Below, one piece after another: positions 1 to 5,437 of a stretch of 5,908 bases of DNA (position 1 is the first letter of the stretch; the number at the start of each line of letters is the position of its first letter). The notes under the pieces were generated by a model. The model had not been told where the DNA came from. It saw only the letters and a list, made by a program, of their open reading frames with translations, and made no database searches. The position numbers were made by a program, and so were the translations under genes. Location: positions 1 to 5,908 of the forward strand of contig JBGSWC010000348.1 in the NCBI GenBank assembly GCA_041752635.1, given 5' to 3'. The stretch is from JBGSWC01 sp041752635 (GTDB lineage Bacteria > Planctomycetota > Planctomycetia > Pirellulales > Lacipirellulaceae).

Positions 1-218
1 TCGGCGAGCAGGTTGTCTTCGACCGTCATGGCCCGCAGGATTTCGCCATCGGCCTCGGCGGCCGATTCCACTTCACCCGGCGGCGCGAGAATCTCGGCCG
101 ACTCGAGTCCTCTGACCGTGCGAACGACCACCCGCATACCGCGCGGGTATCGCACCCGGTCGCGCGAGGCAAACCGGCCGACGAGTCCCATGGCTCCGAC
201 GCGCGCGAGGTGATTCAT
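1..218 (-). CDS. PSP1-domain protein (RicT/YaaT-like), N-terminal part, cut by the window edge
   Basis: This is an open frame from an ATG at 218 reading leftward off the window, with 72 complete codons visible. The protein begins MNHLARVGAMGLVGRF and continues with RYPRGMRVVVRTVRGLES, AEILAPPG and, near residues 59-68, EILRAMTVED. The pattern of a basic segment, a 'V(V/I)VRT.RGLE.gE(V/I)L.PP' strand pair and then 'G.ILR..T.ED' is what I know from the N-terminal half of the PSP1 C-terminal-domain family. That family includes Bacillus RicT (YaaT), a partner of YlbF and YmcA that adjusts RNase Y-dependent mRNA processing. The diagnostic cysteine region of RicT would lie beyond the edge and cannot be checked. 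A second in-frame Met at 191 (residue 10) is possible, but the first nine residues look like part of the domain. No clear Shine-Dalgarno site precedes 218. The gene is divergent from bioB. The role in planctomycetes is unknown to me. Confidence 0.72.
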   Translation of the reverse strand, partial: MNHLARVGAMGLVGRFASRDRVRYPRGMRVVVRTVRGLESAEILAPPGEVESAAEADGEILRAMTVEDNLLA

Positions 219-272
219 AGCAAACGTGGTTGGGGCATGAGGGCAAGGGGATGGGGCAAAGCAAGCGAGCCA

Positions 273-306
273 TTGGTATTGTTCACCAACGTTCTTTAGC
301 TAATCT
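273..306. promoter_or_regulatory. AT-richer core of the divergent spacer, with a short palindrome and possible promoter
   Basis: The 195-bp spacer between the PSP1 gene and bioB (219-413) is GC-rich except around 272-310. This core holds the inverted repeat TTGGT (273-277) and ACCAA (285-289) with a 7-base centre. A weak -10-like TAATCT follows at 301-306, preceded by GC. The segment ATTGTTCACC (278-287) resembles one half of a BirA operator as I remember it, but the second half is absent at the expected spacing. Transcription from here would give a leader of about 100 nt for bioB. No strong -35 box was found on either strand, so this is a location guess rather than a defined promoter. Confidence 0.25.
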
Positions 307-413
307 CTCACGATGGTCCGCCCGCTGGCAAGGTGCAGTCGGGGGTTGCTGTCGAAACGGGGGGCAACGAAAATGGCGGATCAGATGAAATCCGACGCCG
401 AGCGACACTTTCA

Positions 414-1424
414 ATGACTGCATTATCTGCTGTAGAGACCCAAGCGAACATTCGCTGGCAACGACTGGCTGACAAATCGCTGGCGGGCGAGCTGCTCTCG
501 GCCGATGAAGCCGAGTCGGTGCTGCAATCGTCCGACGACGAACTGCTCGGCCTGCTCGATGCGGCCTATCGTGTGCGTCGCCACTATTTCGGCAATCAGG
601 TGCAGCTCTACCTGCTCATGAATGCCAAGAGCGGGCTTTGTCCTGAGGATTGTGGCTATTGTTCGCAGTCGAAGGTGAGCGAAGCCGAGATTCCGAAATA
701 CAACCTACTGAGTCGCGACAAGTTACTCGATGGGGCCCGCGTGGCGGCTGAGCGACAGGCGAAGACTTATTGTATTGTCATTTCGGCACGCGGGCCGAGC
801 GAGCGCGAAATCGCGGCGGTCGAACAAATCGTGCCGCAAATCAAGCAGCAATACGACCTGAAGATTTGTGCCTGCCTCGGATTGCTCACGCCCGATCAAG
901 CCAACCGGCTTGCCGCGTGCGGAGTCGATCGGGTGAACCATAATCTCAACACTTCGGAAGGACACTACGAAGAAATCTGCACGACGCACACCTATAAAGA
1001 TCGCGTTGACACGCTCCACGCGGTCAAAAGCGCAGGCATGGAAATGTGCTCGGGGGGCATCATCGGCATGGGCGAGTCGCCTCGCGATGTGGCGAACATG
1101 GCGATTGAACTTCGTGACCTGGGTGTCCATTCGATTCCGGTGAATTTTCTGAATCCGATCGACGGCACGCCACTGGCTGGTCCGAGTCCGCTAACACCAC
1201 AATACTGCCTGAAAGTGCTGGCAATGTTTCGGCTCGTGAATCCCGACCGCGAAATTCGCATTGCCGGTGGTCGTGAAATGCACCTGCGGAGCTTGCAACC
1301 ACTCGGGCTGTATGCGGCCAACAGCATCTTTGTGGGCGACTATCTCACCACAAAAGGCCAAGAGCCCGAAGCCGACTACGCGATGCTCCGTGATTTGGGG
1401 TTCGAAGTAGTGCGGAATGGTTAG
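414..1424 (+). CDS. bioB: Biotin synthase (radical SAM)
   Basis: BioB inserts sulfur into dethiobiotin to make biotin, the last step of biotin synthesis, using S-adenosylmethionine and two Fe-S clusters in the cytoplasm. From the ATG at 414 the protein has 336 residues, matching the roughly 335 of Bacillus BioB. The radical-SAM motif CPEDCGYC gives C76, C80 and C83 for the 4Fe-4S cluster. The 2Fe-2S ligands appear as C120 (TYCIV), C152 (KICACLG), C212 (MCSGGIIGMGE) and R282 (IRIAGGRE). The substrate loop reads NHNLNTS (175-181), with Val174 where I expect Tyr in the usual YNHN. The C-terminal GLYAANSIFVGDYLTT is typical. The frame also extends upstream to a GTG at 333, adding 27 residues with no family counterpart. 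I prefer 414, although neither start has a good Shine-Dalgarno site. No other biotin genes are visible nearby. Confidence 0.97.
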   Translation: MTALSAVETQANIRWQRLADKSLAGELLSADEAESVLQSSDDELLGLLDAAYRVRRHYFGNQVQLYLLMNAKSGLCPEDCGYCSQSKVSEAEIPKYNLLSRDKLLDGARVAAERQAKTYCIVISARGPSEREIAAVEQIVPQIKQQYDLKICACLGLLTPDQANRLAACGVDRVNHNLNTSEGHYEEICTTHTYKDRVDTLHAVKSAGMEMCSGGIIGMGESPRDVANMAIELRDLGVHSIPVNFLNPIDGTPLAGPSPLTPQYCLKVLAMFRLVNPDREIRIAGGREMHLRSLQPLGLYAANSIFVGDYLTTKGQEPEADYAMLRDLGFEVVRNG

Positions 1425-1462
1425 AAACTAGGGTCAAGAGTCAAGGCGAAGACTCCTGAGCA

Positions 1463-1491
1463 GCTCGTTGACGAGCGGATAGCGGACCGCT
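1463..1491 (+). other. Pair of small overlapping hairpins downstream of bioB
   Basis: GCTCGT (1463-1468) pairs with ACGAGC (1471-1476), or as a 5-bp stem with a TTGA loop. Next to it AGCGG (1474-1478 or 1481-1485) can pair with CCGCT (1487-1491), so two alternative folds compete for 1474-1476. The position, 38 bp after the bioB stop, suits transcript termination or 3'-end protection. There is no T-run after either stem, so an intrinsic terminator is not supported. The rest of the 1425-1662 spacer shows no gene I would call. Confidence 0.3.
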
Positions 1492-1521
1492 GAATGCCGA
1501 CGGCCTTGCTCTCCAATCCGC

Positions 1522-1527
1522 TAAAAT
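1522..1527 (+). promoter_or_regulatory. Candidate -10 box TAAAAT ahead of the DUF11 gene
   Basis: TAAAAT matches the sigma-70 -10 consensus at five of six positions and sits in CCGCTAAAATCG. No recognisable -35 hexamer lies 16-18 bp upstream. If used, transcription would begin near 1534 and give a leader of about 130 nt before the ATG at 1663. A similar box in the same flank (CCGCTATACT) precedes the lipoprotein gene. Confidence 0.3.
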
Positions 1528-1650
1528 CGAAAGAATCGTCACAAATCATTCAAGTGGCGTGCACGGCAAGGTCGATGGGCAATGAAGGCGAGCGGCTGCG
1601 CGGGATCGCGCGTGCCAGCACTGCCAGCGTGAATTTGACCTCCCCGATGC

Positions 1651-1655
1651 AAGGA
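1651..1655 (+). promoter_or_regulatory. Ribosome binding site for the DUF11 protein gene
   Basis: AAGGA lies seven bases before the ATG at 1663. It supports that start, which is also where a clean signal peptide begins. The bioB and lipoprotein starts have no comparable site. Confidence 0.65.
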
Positions 1656-1662
1656 TGCCCCC

Positions 1663-4248
1663 ATGACCAGCCGGTTGATGCCGACGCTTGTCCTCGTCGC
1701 CAGCAGTCTGTTTGTGAACTGGGCTCAAGCCCAGAGTGACGACGAGCGGCCTCGTAGCCTGGGCTATCGCTTGGCAGAACTGCGGCGTAGCTGGTCGAGT
1801 GATGCGACGATGGAAGTCGAAGCGCCACCTCAGCAGTCGATTGCAACGACCGACGACGAATCGGGTCGCGGCTATTTGGCAATCGCGGCCGAATCGATGC
1901 GCAATACTTTGCCGCGAGTGAATCCTCGCAACCTGATCGGATCCGCCAACGAATCAAATCCGACCACCTCCTCGGCGGAGCAAGATTACAGCTATGCCTC
2001 GGGCGCGACAACCGGTCGATCGCGAACACGCCCAGGAAGCCGCGCCGGTCGCTACACGACAACCAACGACGTTGCGCTCGATCTCGGAGCATCGCCGCGG
2101 GTGGCGATGCGGACCGACGGTGCCGCGAAAAGTGCCGCGACAAGTACCGAGCCGACCACGACCACACCGAGTTCCACATCGAGTACTAGGCCACAAGGTC
2201 CCTTCGGCATTGTGACCACGCCAGGCAGCGAGCGCGCGGGCAGCATCCTTGGCGGAACCGGTGGGCCAACAGAATCGACCAATCGGGCAGCCAGTGTTGC
2301 CGAAAGCGAAGCAATCGCGCAGCGTCGCAGTGAGCAAGCGGCGGCCCAATTGCGGCGTGACCTGATTAGCTCAGGGGCCGACTCACGCGACACCACTGGC
2401 CTGGGTTTCAGCGACAAGACCGCCCCGCTCACACTTGTCGCGCCCACGACGAAGAGCTATCGCTCGGCGGCCGAAGCCGCGCAAATGGCGAGCCAGCCAG
2501 AGGCGACGACCAAGCCGCCGAAGAGGGATGCGACAATCGCGACGAAACCGCTCGGCCCAGCGACGGTCGGAATCTCGGCCGCGTTGGCTCAGCAATTTGC
2601 GGCGCTCGGCGCTATCGAAATTACGGCCGACGATGCGGCCGTGGCGACTCCTCCGATCGCATCGCCGTTTGTGATGTCGAACGGTTCGTCCGACGCGCGG
2701 CAAGCGTTTGCCGCGGCCGACCGATCACCGTCGGATGGAATCGCTATGCCACAGCCGGTCGCGACCACTCCTCAGCCAACAATTGCGTCGGGTGCGACGC
2801 TCGTGAGCACGAACTTGCCGCTGCTGGCGACCAGTGTCGTCGGGCCACGCCAGATCATGGTCGGTCACGAATCGACTTACACAGTGCGGCTCGAAAATCG
2901 CGGGCGGGGCATTGCCGACGAAGTCGTCACGACTATTTCGATACCCGATTGGGCGAATGTCGTTCGTAGCAATCCGACCGACGGAGTGCTCACGCCCAGG
3001 GTCGGAGGTATCGACTGGCAGATCGAACAACTCGCGGGCCAAAGCCATCAATCGGTCGAGCTGGTGCTCATACCGAACGCGGCGCGTGCTATCGAGCTGG
3101 GCGTCGCGGCGCGTCACAAGCCAGTTGGAACCACGACGCTTGTCGAAGTTCAAGAACCAAAACTCGAAATGGTTGTGAGCGGCCCCGACGAAGTTTTTTT
3201 CGGTCGTTCTCAAGCCTATCGATTGACCATCAGCAATCCAGGCACCGGCGCCGCAACCAACATCCGCATCGGTATCATTCCGCCTGGTCAGGCTGTTGCT
3301 ACGGGAACTTACCGCATCGAGCGGCTGACACCAGGCGAAACGAAGACTGTTGATTTTGACATGATCGCCCGCGAAGCGGGCGAGATTGCCGTGCGGGCGA
3401 CAGCCGAAGCCGATGGCAGCCTCACGGCCACCGCTGAGCAATCGATCTTCTGCCGTAAGGCCGAACTCGAACTCGATTGGCGTGGGCCCGATCGCAAGTA
3501 CGCGGGCACGCCAGCGACTTATTATTTTCGCATTCGCAACCCAGGCACGGCTGCCGCCGAGCGAACGACGCTCAGCATTGCCTTGCCGCCCGGCTTTGAA
3601 ATGCAAGGGGCTTCGGACGGTGCCCAGCATGACGGACCAGGACGCCGTGTTGTCTGGCCGATTGGCGCGGTCGAACCGGGGGGCGAGCGGTTCTTCGAGC
3701 TCACTGGCGTCGTCAACGAGCCAGGCACTAACGAATTCGAAATGACGGCCGCCACCGAGTCGAACGAAGCGATCGATCGCAAGACGGGCACAACCGACGT
3801 CGTCGCCGTGGCCGATCTTAAACTGCAAATCGCCGACCCCAAGGGTCCGCTGCCTGTGGGTCGCGAAGTCGAGTACGAAATCACTGTCACCAATCGGGGG
3901 CGCAGCGCCGCGGGCAACGTCGAAATCGTCGCGCTCTTCTCCGAAGGTATTGAGCCGATCAGCGTCGAAGGCGCGACGGCAACCATCGCCAATGGTCGCG
4001 TTGGTTTTCCGGCACTACCAGTGATGGAGCCTGGCGGCGAGACGAAATTTCGCATCAAGGCCAAAAGTCTGTCGGCCGGAACTCACCTGTTTCGCGCCGA
4101 AGTGCTGTGCAGCGAACTCGATATCAAGTTGGCCGCCGAAGAGTCGACACAGTTCTATATCGACGAGAATCCCACTCTGGACGACTCACAGGATGACTCC
4201 GTCGCGCCCAATCTGTCGCTGGGGGGGCGCTATTCGCCGGGTCGGTAA
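1663..4248 (+). CDS. Secreted protein with a disordered N-terminal half and four DUF11/CARDB-like repeats
   Basis: The protein has 861 residues. Residues 1-23 form a signal peptide (hydrophobic LVLVASSLFV, then AQA before Gln24), so export across the inner membrane is likely. Residues 24 to about 380 are rich in Ser, Thr, Ala, Pro and Arg, with a Thr/Ser run at 160-175 and a short helix-prone LGYRLAELRRSW at 33-44. Residues 386-832 hold four Ig-like repeats beginning near 386, 499, 600 and 717. Each has a 'G(P/D)..v..G....Y.(v/l).(n/i).N.G...A' core and ends with a Pro/Gly-rich turn. This is the DUF11/CARDB type found in bacterial surface and envelope proteins, often as spacers or adhesive stalks. 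An acidic linker and a basic tail, GGRYSPGR, close the protein. Only two cysteines follow the signal peptide, near residues 598 and 823, so it is not a cysteine-rich OmcB-type protein. No enzyme motif or membrane anchor is visible, and the exact role is unknown. Confidence 0.9.
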   Translation: MTSRLMPTLVLVASSLFVNWAQAQSDDERPRSLGYRLAELRRSWSSDATMEVEAPPQQSIATTDDESGRGYLAIAAESMRNTLPRVNPRNLIGSANESNPTTSSAEQDYSYASGATTGRSRTRPGSRAGRYTTTNDVALDLGASPRVAMRTDGAAKSAATSTEPTTTTPSSTSSTRPQGPFGIVTTPGSERAGSILGGTGGPTESTNRAASVAESEAIAQRRSEQAAAQLRRDLISSGADSRDTTGLGFSDKTAPLTLVAPTTKSYRSAAEAAQMASQPEATTKPPKRDATIATKPLGPATVGISAALAQQFAALGAIEITADDAAVATPPIASPFVMSNGSSDARQAFAAADRSPSDGIAMPQPVATTPQPTIASGATLVSTNLPLLATSVVGPRQIMVGHESTYTVRLENRGRGIADEVVTTISIPDWANVVRSNPTDGVLTPRVGGIDWQIEQLAGQSHQSVELVLIPNAARAIELGVAARHKPVGTTTLVEVQEPKLEMVVSGPDEVFFGRSQAYRLTISNPGTGAATNIRIGIIPPGQAVATGTYRIERLTPGETKTVDFDMIAREAGEIAVRATAEADGSLTATAEQSIFCRKAELELDWRGPDRKYAGTPATYYFRIRNPGTAAAERTTLSIALPPGFEMQGASDGAQHDGPGRRVVWPIGAVEPGGERFFELTGVVNEPGTNEFEMTAATESNEAIDRKTGTTDVVAVADLKLQIADPKGPLPVGREVEYEITVTNRGRSAAGNVEIVALFSEGIEPISVEGATATIANGRVGFPALPVMEPGGETKFRIKAKSLSAGTHLFRAEVLCSELDIKLAAEESTQFYIDENPTLDDSQDDSVAPNLSLGGRYSPGR
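2818..4158 (+). repeat. Four diverged tandem Ig-like domains (DUF11/CARDB type) within the secreted protein
   Basis: Aligning by eye, the repeats begin LPLLATSVVGPRQIMVG, PKLEMVVSGPDEVFFG, AELELDWRGPDRKYAG and ADLKLQIADPKGPLPVG, at residues 385, 499, 600 and 717. In each, about ten residues later, comes a strand plus turn: VRLENRGRGIA, LTISNPGTGAA, FRIRNPGTAAA, ITVTNRGRSAA. Spacing is 101-117 residues. The DNA copies have diverged too far for obvious nucleotide repeats, so the duplications are old. Repeats 2 and 3 are the most alike in the NPGT turn; repeats 1 and 4 share NRGR. Confidence 0.85.
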
Positions 4249-4284
4249 GCGGGGCACAACTTCGCAACCTGTGCTAGCTGTCGT

Positions 4285-4314
4285 GCCAGCCGGTCTATGT
4301 CAACCGCCGCTGGC
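4285..4314 (+). other. Strong intergenic hairpin between the DUF11 and lipoprotein genes
   Basis: GCCAGC (4285-4290) pairs with GCTGGC (4309-4314), and the adjoining CGGT (4291-4294) pairs with ACCG (4303-4306). This leaves a 2-base CC bulge and the 8-base loop CTATGTCA, for a total stem of 10 bp. It starts 36 bp after the DUF11 stop codon. No T-run follows, so it is not a standard intrinsic terminator; it could protect a 3' end, attenuate readthrough or affect translation. The alternative lipoprotein start ATG at 4297 sits inside the loop. Confidence 0.5.
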
Positions 4315-4317
4315 CGC

Positions 4318-4323
4318 TATACT
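4318..4323 (+). promoter_or_regulatory. Candidate -10 box TATACT ahead of the lipoprotein gene
   Basis: TATACT matches TATAAT at five of six positions and follows CCGC, as the TAAAAT box before the DUF11 gene does. A poor -35 (ATGTCA, 4297-4302) would be 15 bp upstream. Initiation about seven bases downstream would fall next to the ATG at 4333, implying a nearly leaderless message. This is speculative. Confidence 0.25.
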
Positions 4324-4332
4324 CCGCCCGCA

Positions 4333-5154
4333 ATGTTGCCAACAAGAAACTTAACTAGCCAGCCCGTTGGCTCGCGGCTGCCGCTGTTGCGGCTGGGGTG
4401 GGTTGCTGCGCTGCTGTTTTGTGTGGGGTGCGGCACGACGCGGACCACCGACTCGGGTCGAACCGCCACCGAGCAGTTGCTCATCAGCGACGCCATCGAC
4501 CGGGCAGTCGACTCGATCAATTTGCAAATTCTCGCTGGCCAGACGGTTTTTCTCGACGACGGGCTCGTTAAGCAAATGATCGACAGCGAGTACCTCGTTG
4601 GTTCGGTGAGGCAGCAATTGCTGGCCAACGGCTGTGTGCTCAAAGACGCGCGGAGCGAGGCCGACTATGTTGTCGAGCTGCGGGCGGGCGCCATCGGCAC
4701 CGACCGCAATGATCTGCTGTTCGGCATTCCCGCGTTTCAAGTCCCGCAGGTTGTGCCACTGGCGGCTACGGTGCCTTCAGCGATTCCCGAAATTCCCTTT
4801 GCCAAACGAAGCCAACAGCGTGGCGTGGCGAAGATCGCCCTGTATGCCTACGAACAAAAAACGGGCGAACCGGTCTGGCAATCGGGTCTAGCGATGCAGC
4901 AAAGTACCGCTAGCAACATTTGGATTTTCGGCACCGGACCCTATCAAAAGGGGAGCATCTACACCGGCACCAAGTTGGCCGGTGGCAGCCTCATCAATCC
5001 GCTCTCGACTGAGGAAGACGACGTCGAACCGGTCCGCATCGCCAGCGAGGCCGTTTTTCAATGGCCCGACCTTCCCTCGCGGCGGAGTCGAGAGATCGCC
5101 AACAGCCTTCCCGATCCCTCGGCCGAAATCGAACAAGCCGATCACGAGGAGTGA
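4333..5154 (+). CDS. Lipoprotein of unknown function, resembling planctomycete DUF6655-type proteins
   Basis: From the ATG at 4333 the product has 273 residues. It starts with a basic segment, then a hydrophobic core (LGWVAALLF) and VGC, so Cys33 is the likely lipidation site and the mature protein has about 241 residues. The position three before that cysteine is also Cys rather than the usual Leu, a weak lipobox. The mature part begins GTTRTTDSGRTATEQLLISD. It then has LAGQTVFLDDG, a helix-strand unit ending ADYVVELRAGAIGTDRND (about 118-135), and a C-terminal strand region with GEPVWQSG. From memory this resembles planctomycete lipoproteins annotated as DUF6655; I could not confirm it. The fold, a strand-helix unit ending in 'AD(Y)V(V)ELR', recalls small periplasmic domains of outer-membrane assembly lipoproteins. 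An ATG at 4297 would add 12 residues but lies in a hairpin loop and lengthens the signal peptide for no gain. No Shine-Dalgarno site precedes either start. Confidence 0.82.
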   Translation: MLPTRNLTSQPVGSRLPLLRLGWVAALLFCVGCGTTRTTDSGRTATEQLLISDAIDRAVDSINLQILAGQTVFLDDGLVKQMIDSEYLVGSVRQQLLANGCVLKDARSEADYVVELRAGAIGTDRNDLLFGIPAFQVPQVVPLAATVPSAIPEIPFAKRSQQRGVAKIALYAYEQKTGEPVWQSGLAMQQSTASNIWIFGTGPYQKGSIYTGTKLAGGSLINPLSTEEDDVEPVRIASEAVFQWPDLPSRRSREIANSLPDPSAEIEQADHEE

Positions 5155-5202
5155 GGTCGATCGTGGCGACGACATTCGGGGGAGCAATGGGCAATAAATG
5201 GA

Positions 5203-5249
5203 CCAGCCAGCTCCGCCGGGGGTTTTATGCCCCCAGTTAAGATGGCTGG
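5203..5249. other. Nested inverted repeat in the spacer ahead of the porin gene
   Basis: CCAGCCA (5203-5209) is the exact reverse complement of TGGCTGG (5243-5249). Centred within it, GGGGG (5218-5222) pairs with CCCCC (5230-5234) around the loop TTTTATG. The two stems are separated by 8 bases on each side, so the element is symmetric. It lies 48 bp past the lipoprotein stop. No T-run follows on the plus strand, so a simple terminator is not shown. It could be an RNA leader element, a processed 3' end or a dispersed repeat. The remainder of 5155-5437 contains no gene I can support. Confidence 0.45.
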
Positions 5250-5250
5250 C

Positions 5251-5270
5251 ACCGTAATCCACCGTAATCC
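5251..5270 (+). repeat. Exact tandem duplication of a 10-mer
   Basis: ACCGTAATCC occurs twice without a gap (5251-5260 and 5261-5270). It starts one base after the nested inverted repeat ends. The second copy can also join a small hairpin, CCAC (5259-5262) with GTGG (5271-5274). With only two units, replication slippage is the simplest explanation; a pair of protein-binding sites one helical turn apart is the alternative. Confidence 0.7.
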
Positions 5271-5427
5271 GTGGGATTCTTGCAAAAACACTGCTTCGAC
5301 CGTAGCGATCACGTCGATCTTGCCGATAGAAACACACGGCTCACTCGATCATCGGGAGGCTAGTGTCGTAGTTGAACCAGCGTGGATTGGGCTGACCGAG
5401 AAACCAGAGTGCGGGTCGGGATTCAAC

Positions 5428-5433
5428 GAGGGG
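5428..5433 (+). promoter_or_regulatory. Ribosome binding site for the porin gene
   Basis: GAGGGG ends four bases before the ATG at 5438; its GAGG core is six bases from the start. It decides the start in a frame that is closed upstream by a TGA at 5393. Confidence 0.6.
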
Positions 5434-5437
5434 TCCG

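Noticed and set aside
73..273. A minus-strand 66-codon open frame overlapping the PSP1 gene
   Set aside because: It is the wrong frame. The PSP1 reading from 218 gives conserved-looking sequence through to the window edge.
278..312. Complete BirA operator
   Set aside because: Only one half-site resembles the remembered consensus; the bases 14-16 further on do not match the inverted half.
723..1130. A 135-codon minus-strand open frame inside bioB
   Set aside because: It lies wholly opposite highly conserved BioB sequence and has no recognisable features.
1463..1491. Intrinsic terminator after bioB
   Set aside because: Stems of 5-6 bp are present but no T-run follows, so only hairpins are reported.
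1494..1739. A plus-strand 81-codon open frame between bioB and the DUF11 gene
   Set aside because: It overlaps the DUF11 signal-peptide region in another frame, lacks a ribosome binding site, and its sequence has no domain or membrane segment.
2725..3828. A 367-codon open frame on the minus strand opposite the DUF11 gene
   Set aside because: The plus strand has a signal peptide, a good ribosome binding site and repeated domains across the same stretch. The antisense product is rich in Arg, shows no domain I recognise, and is what codon bias in GC-rich DNA tends to leave.
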